18,134 nt of DNA from assembly GCA_005883115.1 (NCBI GenBank), contig VAZQ01000127.1:1-18134 (forward strand), read 5' to 3'. Shown here one piece after another: positions 7,477-15,259 of the stretch (position 1 is the stretch's first letter; every line of letters starts with the position of its first letter). The stretch comes from Alphaproteobacteria bacterium. GTDB lineage: Bacteria > Pseudomonadota > Alphaproteobacteria > Rhizobiales > Xanthobacteraceae. A model generated the notes under the pieces. That model was not told the origin of the DNA and ran no database searches. It saw only the letters and a program-made list of their open reading frames with translations. The translations under genes were made by a program, and so were the position numbers.

Positions 7477-7759
7477 CGATCTATTCCCGTCTCGTTCGTG
7501 TTGGAAAACGCCCGGGTACCGCTTATTCGCGGCTTGCGGCACGGGTGGGGCATGCTCCCCATGTTTGCAGCCTATCCAAGAAAAACAAGTGACCGCTCAA
7601 GAAAAAGGCGCCCTGACGGCCCCAGGCGCGCTGACGGATAGCGTCCGATCCGGCAAAGATTTTTAACCATCGACTTCTAACCTGGAAAGCCGGCTAACGG
7701 CCATCGGCTCGATGGCCTCGGAGGGGCGCAGGTACTGGCCATCGGGGGGACACACGACA
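7477..7759. promoter_or_regulatory. Divergent intergenic region with two pairs of direct repeats
   Basis: This 283-base region lies between two divergently transcribed genes (the CMD/AhpD-like gene and the TPR lipoprotein gene) and should carry both promoters. CAAGAAAAA occurs at 7577-7585 and 7598-7606, 21 bases apart (about two helical turns). GGCGCCCTGACGG (7607-7619) recurs with one mismatch at 7625-7637, 18 bases apart. Such spacing is compatible with operator sites, but no regulator is known. No coding gene is seen. Confidence 0.35.
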
Positions 7760-8338
7760 ATGCGAGCGAGAGCTGTACGAGTGCTCGCGGCGACGGTAAG
7801 CTGTCTATTCTGGCTTAACGGTTGCGAGACTTCGACCAGGCTGGGCGACCTGTTCCAGTCGAACACGGCCGCCACGCAAGGAGTAGCATCGCAAGAGGAC
7901 CCGCCGACAACGGGCAGCGTGCGGCCGACCGCGCACACCCCCGCATCCCCAGCCAAGGCATCGCCCGATAAAGATGACGATGTGAGCCTCGGCAAAACCT
8001 ACTTCCGCGCCGGTACTTTCAATCTCGCCGAGCGTCACTTCCGTCGCGCCGTCGAATTACACCCACGCGATCTCGAGTCCTGGATCGGTTTAGCGGCCTC
8101 CTACGACCGGCAGCGCCGGTTCGATCTTGCCGACCGGGCCTATGACCAGGCGACGAAAATTGCCGGACCCACGGCGGAAATCCTCAATAACCGCGGTTAC
8201 TCCTATATGCTACGCGGCGACCAGCGCCGCGCCCGCGAAACGCTACTGGAAGCGCAGGCGCGCGATCCCGGCAACGCCTACGTAAAGAATAACCTCGAGC
8301 TGCTCGAGGCGAACCTGCGCAAGGGAAAGGCCGGGTAG
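7760..8338 (+). CDS. TPR-repeat lipoprotein, TadD-like
   Basis: The 192-residue protein has a lipoprotein signal peptide: basic MRARAVR, a hydrophobic core and the lipobox L19-N-G-C22. A low-complexity linker (about 23-72) is followed by tetratricopeptide repeats (about 75-185), e.g. YFRAGTFNLAERHFRRAVEL and the ILNNRGYSYMLRGD helix pair. It is likely anchored in a membrane facing the periplasm, where TPRs scaffold protein complexes. TadD, the pilotin-like lipoprotein of the Tad/Flp pilus system, has this architecture, but no other tad genes are in the window, so it is an orphan here. The ATG at 7760 has a GGGGGGA ribosome binding site (7744-7750) 9 bases upstream and starts exactly at the signal peptide. 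Confidence 0.82.
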   Translation: MRARAVRVLAATVSCLFWLNGCETSTRLGDLFQSNTAATQGVASQEDPPTTGSVRPTAHTPASPAKASPDKDDDVSLGKTYFRAGTFNLAERHFRRAVELHPRDLESWIGLAASYDRQRRFDLADRAYDQATKIAGPTAEILNNRGYSYMLRGDQRRARETLLEAQARDPGNAYVKNNLELLEANLRKGKAG

Positions 8339-8372
8339 TAAAGCGGGCCCTCTGGACTCCGCTCAGGCAACA

Positions 8373-8391
8373 TGCAACGTGGCGCGTTGCA
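8373..8391. repeat. 7-bp inverted repeat before the terB-like gene
   Basis: TGCAACG (8373-8379) and CGTTGCA (8385-8391) form a perfect stem with a 5-base loop, 15 bases before the ATG at 8407. There is no T-tract. It could be a weak mRNA hairpin modulating translation initiation or an operator half-site pair; it may also be chance. Confidence 0.3.
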
Positions 8392-8406
8392 GCGGTTCGC
8401 GGCGCC

Positions 8407-8877
8407 ATGTTCGAGAGCTTTCGCAAATTTCTGTCCGAAGTGTCGGAAGGCGACAAGCATCCGGCCCGGTTCGACCACGGCGACTACCGCCTCGCTGCGG
8501 CAGCGCTGCTCGTTCATGCGGCTGCGATCGACGGCGACATTTCCGACGCCGAGCGCGACAAGCTGCATGCGGTCATCAAGCAGCAATTTGAGCTCGACGA
8601 GGCGACGACGGATGAACTGGTCGCCGAGGCGACTGCGGCCGAGAACGAGGCCGTGGATCTCTATCACTTCACCAGCTTGATCAATCGCTTTCTTGACGAG
8701 GATGGCCGCCGCCGCGTCGTCGAAATGATGTGGGAGATCGCCTATGCCGACGGACGCGTCGACGACTTCGAAAGCAACCTGATCTGGCGAGCCGCGGACC
8801 TGCTCGGCATCTCGTCGCGAGAGCGAATCGAACTCGGCCATCGTGTGGCCAACCGGCGAGGGGCGGCTGCGACGTGA
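8407..8877 (+). CDS. TerB-family (tellurite-resistance-like) protein
   Basis: The soluble, all-helical 156-residue protein has the two acidic signatures of the TerB/DjlA-like fold: AAIDGDISDAERDKL (about residues 38-52) and AYADGRVDDFESNLI (about 114-128). These are repeated D-G-x-(I/V)-x-x-x-E helix caps thought to bind metal in TerB. Isolated TerB-like proteins of this length are common in alphaproteobacteria, and tellurite resistance should not be inferred without a ter operon. The stop overlaps the GTG start of the next gene (GTGA), so translation of the dehydrogenase is probably coupled. ATG 8407 begins the conserved MFESFRKFL start. Confidence 0.82.
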   Translation: MFESFRKFLSEVSEGDKHPARFDHGDYRLAAAALLVHAAAIDGDISDAERDKLHAVIKQQFELDEATTDELVAEATAAENEAVDLYHFTSLINRFLDEDGRRRVVEMMWEIAYADGRVDDFESNLIWRAADLLGISSRERIELGHRVANRRGAAAT

Positions 8878-9722
8878 CGCAGCAGAAGCGTCCCATCACG
8901 TTGATCACGGGCGCGTCGGCGGGGATCGGCGCGGCATTGGCGCACGAGTTTGCCGCCCACGGCCATGAGCTTGTCCTGGTTGCCAGGCGCGAGCGGGTAC
9001 TCGGCGCGCTCGCGGATGCCATTGCGGCGAAGGGCGCGCCGCGTCCGACGGTTCTGGGCGCCGATCTCGCGCGCCTCGATGCGGCACAAACGATTGCGGC
9101 GGCGCTGGATGAGCGCGGGCTCGAGCCCGACGTGGTGGTCAATAACGCAGGCTTCGGTCTCGTTGGTGCCGCCGAGGCGCTCGACCGCGCCGAGCAAGTC
9201 GCTATGGTCGACCTCAACGTGCGCGCGCTCACCGATCTCTCGCTCGCTTTCCTCGACAGCCTCAAGCGCCGCAGGGGCGGCCTTCTCAACGTTGCATCAA
9301 TCGCGGCCTTCATGCCCGGTCCCGGCATGGCGGTCTATTACGCCAGCAAAGCCTATGTGCTCTCGTTCAGCGAAGCGCTGCATCGCGAGCTCAAGCCGAA
9401 AGGCGTGCGGGTCACCGTGCTTTGCCCCGGTCCGGTGCCGACCGAGTTTCAGGCGCGTGCCGGCATGAGCGACGGCGCCTTTCCGCGGCTTCTCACGCGC
9501 TCCGCCGAGCAAGTGGCGAGAGATGGCTACCGCGGCCTGATGCAAGGTCGCCGCGTCGTCATTCCGGGTGCCGTCAACTGGGCGGTGACCGCGATGATCC
9601 GCTTTGCCCCGCGCAGTCTTGTCAGCAGCGAGGCCGCCGGTAGCTTGTGCCCGCTGAGCAATGCGCGGCTGCATGGCGAGGGCGCGCCATCCATCTTGAA
9701 AACCGACTCGAGCGGGTATTGA
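8874..9722 (+). CDS. Short-chain dehydrogenase/reductase (SDR, classical type)
   Basis: This NAD(P)-dependent oxidoreductase has 282 residues from the GTG at 8874. The Rossmann glycine motif TGASAGIG is at residues 12-19, VVNNAG at about 88-93, catalytic S142 in NVASIAAF, and Y155-x3-K159 in VYYASK. The PG motif after beta-6 is present (LCPGPVPTEF). Basic residues R38-R39 at the end of the second beta strand suggest NADP preference. The start overlaps the terB-like stop, and GAGGGG upstream can serve as ribosome binding site. The last ~30 residues do not resemble the usual SDR end, and another frame reaches a stop at 9643. The substrate is unknown. Confidence 0.9.
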   Translation: MTQQKRPITLITGASAGIGAALAHEFAAHGHELVLVARRERVLGALADAIAAKGAPRPTVLGADLARLDAAQTIAAALDERGLEPDVVVNNAGFGLVGAAEALDRAEQVAMVDLNVRALTDLSLAFLDSLKRRRGGLLNVASIAAFMPGPGMAVYYASKAYVLSFSEALHRELKPKGVRVTVLCPGPVPTEFQARAGMSDGAFPRLLTRSAEQVARDGYRGLMQGRRVVIPGAVNWAVTAMIRFAPRSLVSSEAAGSLCPLSNARLHGEGAPSILKTDSSGY

Positions 9723-9756
9723 AATTCGACCCGCGCATGCTCGCAATGACCGCCCA

Positions 9757-10479
9757 ATGCTCCGTCCGATCCTGATCGTGCTGCACCAGGAAACCTCCAC
9801 CCCTGGGCGCATCGGGCACGCCTTGCGCCAGCGCGGCTATCCCCTCGACGTGCGCCGCCCGCGCTTGAGCGATCCGCTCCCCGAGACCATGGCCGCCCAT
9901 ACTGGGGCCATCATTTTCGGCGGCCCGATGAGCGCGAATGACACCACTGATTTCATCCGTCGCGAGATCGATTGGCTGAACGTGCCGCTCAAGGAGAAGA
10001 AGCCGTTTCTCGGCATCTGTCTCGGCGCGCAGATGTTGGCGCATCATCTCGGCAGCCGGGTCTACCGGCATCCCGATGGTCACGCCGAGGTCGGCTATTA
10101 TCCGATCCGGCCGACGGAGATCGGGCGCACGGTGTGCGATCCCTGGCCGGAGCAGGTCTATCAGTGGCATCGCGAGGGCTTCGACCTGCCGCTCTGTGCC
10201 GACTTGCTGGCGGAGGGCGACTCCTTCCCGGTGCAGGCCTTCCGTTACAACGGCGCCGCCTTCGCGCTGCAATTTCATCCCGACGTGACCCACGCTATGA
10301 TGTGCCGATGGACCACGCGCGGTCATGAACGCACGTCGTTGCCCAACGCTAAGCCGCGGGTCGCGCATTTCGCGGATCGCGCAGTCTACGACCCCGCCGG
10401 GCGCGCTTGGCTCGCCGCCTTTCTCAATCATTGGCTGGGCCAGCCGGAGGTTGCGCCGCAGCAGGCCTCCACCGGCTGA
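9757..10479 (+). CDS. Class I glutamine amidotransferase, GMP-synthase-like
   Basis: This 240-residue stand-alone GATase1-fold protein would hydrolyse glutamine to ammonia with a Cys-His-acid triad. The nucleophile elbow FLGICLGAQ carries C88; FGGPMSAND (about residues 49-57) supplies the oxyanion-side Gly-Gly loop. The catalytic His is H174 in QFHPDVT, where the usual HPE glutamate is Asp (D176). Stand-alone members occur in amino-acid/polyamine glutamyl chemistry and as uncharacterised enzymes; no synthetase partner domain is fused or adjacent. It starts 34 bases after the dehydrogenase stop and may share its transcript. No strong Shine-Dalgarno sequence is visible. Confidence 0.88.
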   Translation: MLRPILIVLHQETSTPGRIGHALRQRGYPLDVRRPRLSDPLPETMAAHTGAIIFGGPMSANDTTDFIRREIDWLNVPLKEKKPFLGICLGAQMLAHHLGSRVYRHPDGHAEVGYYPIRPTEIGRTVCDPWPEQVYQWHREGFDLPLCADLLAEGDSFPVQAFRYNGAAFALQFHPDVTHAMMCRWTTRGHERTSLPNAKPRVAHFADRAVYDPAGRAWLAAFLNHWLGQPEVAPQQASTG

Positions 10480-10631
10480 CCAAATGATCGAATCGTGTCG
10501 CACTCGTCGCTGCGAAAAGCAGGGACCCTGACCACTGGGCTGACGTCCTCGCCTGCGCGGGGATATGAGCTGATGAATCGGATTAGAGGTCGCGCAGCGA
10601 AGGCTGAACGGGCTGCTTCGGTTTAGGCGGG

Positions 10632-10707
10632 TGGTGGAGCCGAGGGGGGTCGAACCCCTGACCTCCTCATTGCGAACGAGGCGCTCTCCCAACTGAGCTA
10701 CGGCCCC
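10632..10707 (-). tRNA. tRNA-Ala (anticodon CGC)
   Basis: A full cloverleaf is readable on the minus strand. The acceptor GGGGCCG/CGGCTCC contains the G3-U70 wobble pair, the alanine identity element. The D-arm is GCTC-AGTTGGGA-GAGC, the anticodon stem CCTCG/TGAGG encloses loop TTCGCAA (CGC, plus-strand bases 10672-10674), and the T-arm is AGGGG-TTCGACC-CCCCT. The discriminator is A at 10635 and CCA is encoded at 10634-10632. It reads the GCG alanine codon, which is frequent in this high-GC genome. Confidence 0.96.
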
Positions 10708-10748
10708 GCCAAAATACAACCCCGCAGCGGCTGGCCGCGAGTGCGCGC

Positions 10749-10777
10749 CATTTAGGGCTGCGAATAGGCGGAGTCAA
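10749..10777 (-). promoter_or_regulatory. Probable housekeeping promoter of tRNA-Ala
   Basis: On the minus strand TTGACT (10777-10772) and TAAATG (10754-10749) are separated by exactly 17 bases, about 42 bases before the tRNA 5' end. The -35 box is near perfect; the -10 box is weak. Position and spacing fit a sigma-70-type tRNA promoter with a leader of about 35 bases. Confidence 0.5.
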
Positions 10778-10884
10778 GGATCGGAACATGTGGCGAGACC
10801 GCGATTTCATCGGCCGTCGTGCTTGTTTACGTCGTTCTGCCCCGGTACATCTTGTGCACGATTCTCAGAAGCGAGTGCCATTCC

Positions 10885-11175
10885 ATGCGCGCCCTCTTCC
10901 TCGTCATTGATCTCGCCCTTGAAATCTACATCTGGGTGTTGATCGCGGCGGCGATCTTCTCCTGGCTGGTGGCGTTCAACGTGGTGAATGTCCGCAACTC
11001 CGTGGTCGGCGCGATCGGCGATTTCCTCTATCGCGTCACCGAGCCGGCCCTGCGGCCGATCCGGAACGTAATGCCTAATCTCGGCGGCATCGATATTTCT
11101 CCAGTGATCCTAATCCTCATCATCATTTTCATCCGCTACTGCATTGCGCTGTACATTCTGCCCTACGTGTTCTGA
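10885..11175 (+). CDS. yggT: YggT family membrane protein
   Basis: This 96-residue inner-membrane protein has two hydrophobic blocks (about residues 4-32 and 66-94) flanking the conserved loop FLYRVTEPALRPIRNVMPNLGGIDISP, which carries the YggT signature (EP-x-LRPIR and GG-x-D-x-SP). Length is typical of the family. YggT proteins are linked to cell-envelope and osmotic homeostasis and, in some bacteria, division-site membrane organisation; the exact role is unclear. ATG 10885 is chosen because it gives the canonical length; an upstream in-frame start at 10819 would add 22 residues. It is followed after 5 bases by the DUF167 gene, a widely conserved pair. Confidence 0.92.
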   Translation: MRALFLVIDLALEIYIWVLIAAAIFSWLVAFNVVNVRNSVVGAIGDFLYRVTEPALRPIRNVMPNLGGIDISPVILILIIIFIRYCIALYILPYVF

Positions 11176-11180
11176 GGTTC

Positions 11181-11501
11181 ATGGTCGCTCGCGCCTGGAC
11201 GGCATCGGCCGACGGTGTTGTCATCACCGTCCGCCTCACGCCGCGCGGCGGGCGCGATGCAATCGAAGGTATCGCACAATTGGCCGATGGACGCAGCGTG
11301 ATCAAAGCCCGCGTACGTGCGGCGGCGACCGAAGGCGAGGCGAATGCGGCGCTGATAAACTTGATCGCCAATGCGTTCGGCGTTGCCGCGCGTGACGTCA
11401 GGCTGGTCGCGGGCGCGAGCGCGCGGATCAAGCGCCTGAAGATCGCCGGCGCAGGCGCGACGCTCGCCGCCATGCTGGAGAAAATCTTCGCGATGGAGTA
11501 A
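11181..11501 (+). CDS. yggU: DUF167 (YggU) family protein
   Basis: This 106-residue soluble alpha/beta protein belongs to UPF0235/DUF167. The family features visible are VRLTPRGGRDAIEG near residues 18-31, the IKARVRAAATEGEANAAL helix region near 43-60, and LVAGASARIKRLKI near 75-88. The molecular function is not established for the family. It starts five bases after the yggT stop and 45 bases before folD, a gene order common in alphaproteobacteria, so one transcript is likely. Confidence 0.93.
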   Translation: MVARAWTASADGVVITVRLTPRGGRDAIEGIAQLADGRSVIKARVRAAATEGEANAALINLIANAFGVAARDVRLVAGASARIKRLKIAGAGATLAAMLEKIFAME

Positions 11502-11546
11502 TGCCGTTCATTGCGCCTCCTTGTAAAAGGCGCACGGCGGCACGCC

Positions 11547-12455
11547 ATGACCGCAAAGATCATTGACGGGAAGGCGATCGCGGCGGACCTGCGCGGCAAG
11601 GTCGCGGATGCCGTGCACCGCCTTTCGCGCGACCGCGGTATCACGCCGGGACTGGCCGTCGTGCTCGTCGGCAACAACCTGGCGAGCGAGAGTTACGTCG
11701 CTAGCAAGATGAAAATGATCGCCGGCAGCGGCATGCGCTCTTTCGACCACCGGCTGCCGAAGGAGACGAGCGAAGCGGAGCTCTTGGCGCTGATCGGGCG
11801 GCTCAACGCCGATCCAACCGTGCACGGCATCCTGGTGCAGCTTCCTCTGCCGGCGCAGATCAACCCGCACAAGATCATCGCCGCGGTCGATTCGGCCAAG
11901 GACGTCGACGGGTTTAGTCCGGTCAATGCCGGCCGGCTCGCCGCGGGCCTGCCGGCCCTCGCACCATGCACGCCGGTCGGCTGCATTCTCCTCGCCAAGA
12001 CCGTTCAACCTTCGCTCATGGGCCTTGAGACCGTCGTAATCGGCCGCTCGAACATCGTGGGCAAGCCATTGGCGCAACTTTTGCTCGCGGAGAATGCAAC
12101 GGTGACGGTCGCGCATTCGAAAACCCGCGAACTCCCGGCGGTCTGCCGCCGCGCGGATGTTCTGTTTGCGGCGGTGGGGCGGCCCGAGATGGTCCGCCGC
12201 GATTGGGTCAAGCCCGGCGCCACTGTCATCGACATCGGCGTCAACCGCGTGATGGCGGATGGCCGCTCGCGCATTGTTGGAGACGTGGCGTTTGCCGAAG
12301 TGGCCAAGATTGCGGGGGCGATCACGCCGGTGCCGGGCGGCGTCGGTCCGATGACGATCGCCTGCCTACTCGTTAACACTGTGCGAGCGGCCTGCGCGCT
12401 CGCCGGCGTGCGGGAGCCGGCCTTTGGACAGCGCCCTATCGACGATCGGGAGTAG
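11547..12455 (+). CDS. folD: Bifunctional methylenetetrahydrofolate dehydrogenase / methenyltetrahydrofolate cyclohydrolase
   Basis: FolD interconverts 5,10-methylene-, 5,10-methenyl- and 10-formyl-tetrahydrofolate in the cytoplasm, supplying one-carbon units for purines and formyl-Met. The 302-residue protein has Y50 and catalytic K54 (ESYVASK), the substrate-side LVQLPLP and DVDGFSPVNAG motifs, PCTPVG, the NADP-binding VVIGRSNIVGKPLA loop and the C-terminal PVPGGVGPMT signature. All expected motifs are intact. ATG 11547 is preferred over an upstream start 36 bases earlier because family homology (MTAKIIDGK) begins here. It converges on the acetyltransferase gene with only 12 bases between the stops. 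Confidence 0.96.
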   Translation: MTAKIIDGKAIAADLRGKVADAVHRLSRDRGITPGLAVVLVGNNLASESYVASKMKMIAGSGMRSFDHRLPKETSEAELLALIGRLNADPTVHGILVQLPLPAQINPHKIIAAVDSAKDVDGFSPVNAGRLAAGLPALAPCTPVGCILLAKTVQPSLMGLETVVIGRSNIVGKPLAQLLLAENATVTVAHSKTRELPAVCRRADVLFAAVGRPEMVRRDWVKPGATVIDIGVNRVMADGRSRIVGDVAFAEVAKIAGAITPVPGGVGPMTIACLLVNTVRAACALAGVREPAFGQRPIDDRE

Positions 12456-12467
12456 GGAGGAGAATGC

Positions 12468-12977
12468 TCAGTTCGTCCAGGCGAACGCGACCTTATCCAG
12501 GGTACGCGCGCCGAACCGTTCGGAGGAACGGGCCACCGCCTTGCCGCCAAGCGCTCGATAAAACCCCACCGCCTGCTCGTTGTCCGAGAGCGCCCATACG
12601 ACGAGGCTTTGCAGCCCGCTCTGCACCAGGTCACGCCGCGCCGCGGAGAACAGCTTGCGGCCGAAGCCAAGCCCTTGGAATTCCGGCCGCAGATAGAGCT
12701 CGTAGACTTCGCCGTCATAGTAAAGGCTGCGCGCACGGTTGCGGCCGTAGTTGGCGTAGCCGGCCACGCATTCGCCGAATGCCAGCACAGTGATCCGGCT
12801 GCCTTTGCGCACCGCACTGTCCCACCATTGGGGGCCGCGACGGTTGATCAGCTTGTCGAGCTCCGGCCCCGGGATGATGCCCTGATAAGCGCAGCGCCAG
12901 GCGTCGTCATGAGTTGCCGCAATCGCCCTTGCATCGGACGGCTTGGCGCGGCGGACTTCGATGAGGGTCGTGCTCAT
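12468..12977 (-). CDS. GNAT family N-acetyltransferase
   Basis: This 169-residue acetyl-CoA-dependent transferase has the GNAT acetyl-CoA pyrophosphate-binding motif A at about residues 97-110 (LRPEFQGLGFGRKL, i.e. Q-x-x-G-x-G). The preceding beta-4 strand EVYELYL and the later NEQAVGFYRALGGK (motif B region, with the Tyr of the FY element) are also present. The N-terminus VRRAKPSDARAI is a standard GNAT opening. The substrate cannot be read. ATG 12977 is chosen from homology; no good ribosome binding site is visible, and a TTG at 13013 would add 12 residues. Confidence 0.88.
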   Translation of the reverse strand: MSTTLIEVRRAKPSDARAIAATHDDAWRCAYQGIIPGPELDKLINRRGPQWWDSAVRKGSRITVLAFGECVAGYANYGRNRARSLYYDGEVYELYLRPEFQGLGFGRKLFSAARRDLVQSGLQSLVVWALSDNEQAVGFYRALGGKAVARSSERFGARTLDKVAFAWTN

Positions 12978-13018
12978 GGGGATGATTGAAGCAAGCAGTC
13001 CGCCGCGCTTCAAGAGTT

Positions 13019-13222
13019 ATGTTTAACGAGACGCTAACAACGGCCGCGATTGATGTGGATTTGCCACACTACGGCACCGCGGAGTACCCGCAAACACCGC
13101 AAGAAATGGATACATGTTGGCCAGCGGACGTAATGTTGCAGCGGCGACACGCAGGCCAACGAAATGTGCCGCGTACCGTGCAGGACGGCTGGAATCACGT
13201 CCTCGGGAACGGCAGTAAGTGA
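13019..13222 (+). CDS. Doubtful small hypothetical protein
   Basis: A 67-codon frame fills most of the gap between the divergent acetyltransferase gene and the end of typA. It begins MFNETLTTAAIDVDLPHYG and ends NHVLGNGSK. There is no hydrophobic segment, no recognised family, third-position GC is clearly lower than in the neighbours, and only a weak AAGAG precedes the ATG. It may be real or noise; the interval otherwise holds no recognised feature. Confidence 0.2.
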   Translation: MFNETLTTAAIDVDLPHYGTAEYPQTPQEMDTCWPADVMLQRRHAGQRNVPRTVQDGWNHVLGNGSK

Positions 13223-13252
13223 TCTGGCGACGTGCGAATCAGCCGAGTTGCG

Positions 13253-15088
<1,836 letters not shown>

Positions 15089-15089
15089 C

Positions 15090-15121
15090 AAAAAACCGAT
15101 CGCGGGCCTTGAAGGGCCCGC
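15090..15121 (-). promoter_or_regulatory. Hairpin plus U6 in the typA leader (possible attenuator)
   Basis: On the minus strand GCGGGCC-CTTCAA-GGCCCGC (15121-15102) forms a 7-bp stem with 6-base loop, followed by GATCGG and six T (15095-15090), then the typA start codons. This resembles an intrinsic terminator placed at the very start of the coding region, although the 6-base gap between stem and U-tract is longer than usual. No minus-strand gene lies upstream that would need terminating, so a leader/attenuator or translation-control role is the alternative. Confidence 0.4.
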
Positions 15122-15259
15122 TGTCGCGCGAAATATAGTTATGACGGCGCAAGGCGCAATGTGCGAGCGGTCGCTGAAGTCCTAGGTCTTTCGCCGCCGG
15201 CCCCCTTGCGTCGTGGTACGAGGAAGGCGACCATTGGGAAAAGCGAGTGCGGAGGGCGC

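Noticed and set aside
10521..10531. Palindrome CAGGG-A-CCCTG downstream of the amidotransferase gene
   Set aside because: The 5-bp arms have a one-base centre and no T-tract follows; too short to call a terminator.
9622..10719. 365-codon minus-strand open frame
   Set aside because: It runs antisense to the dehydrogenase and amidotransferase genes and through the tRNA; composition is not protein-like.
10819..10884. Longer YggT start at 10819
   Set aside because: It adds a stretch absent from the family and has no ribosome binding site; the 96-residue form is canonical.
13210..13240. Second EcfG-like site (GGAAC near 13210)
   Set aside because: No CGTT/GTT occurs at 16-17 bases; the same holds for GGAAC near 2198 and 10783.
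15092..15259. EcfG promoter upstream of the HpnP-like gene
   Set aside because: I looked for GGAAC-N16/17-CGTT because hpnP is EcfG-controlled in Rhodopseudomonas; only a GGAAA with no proper second box is present.
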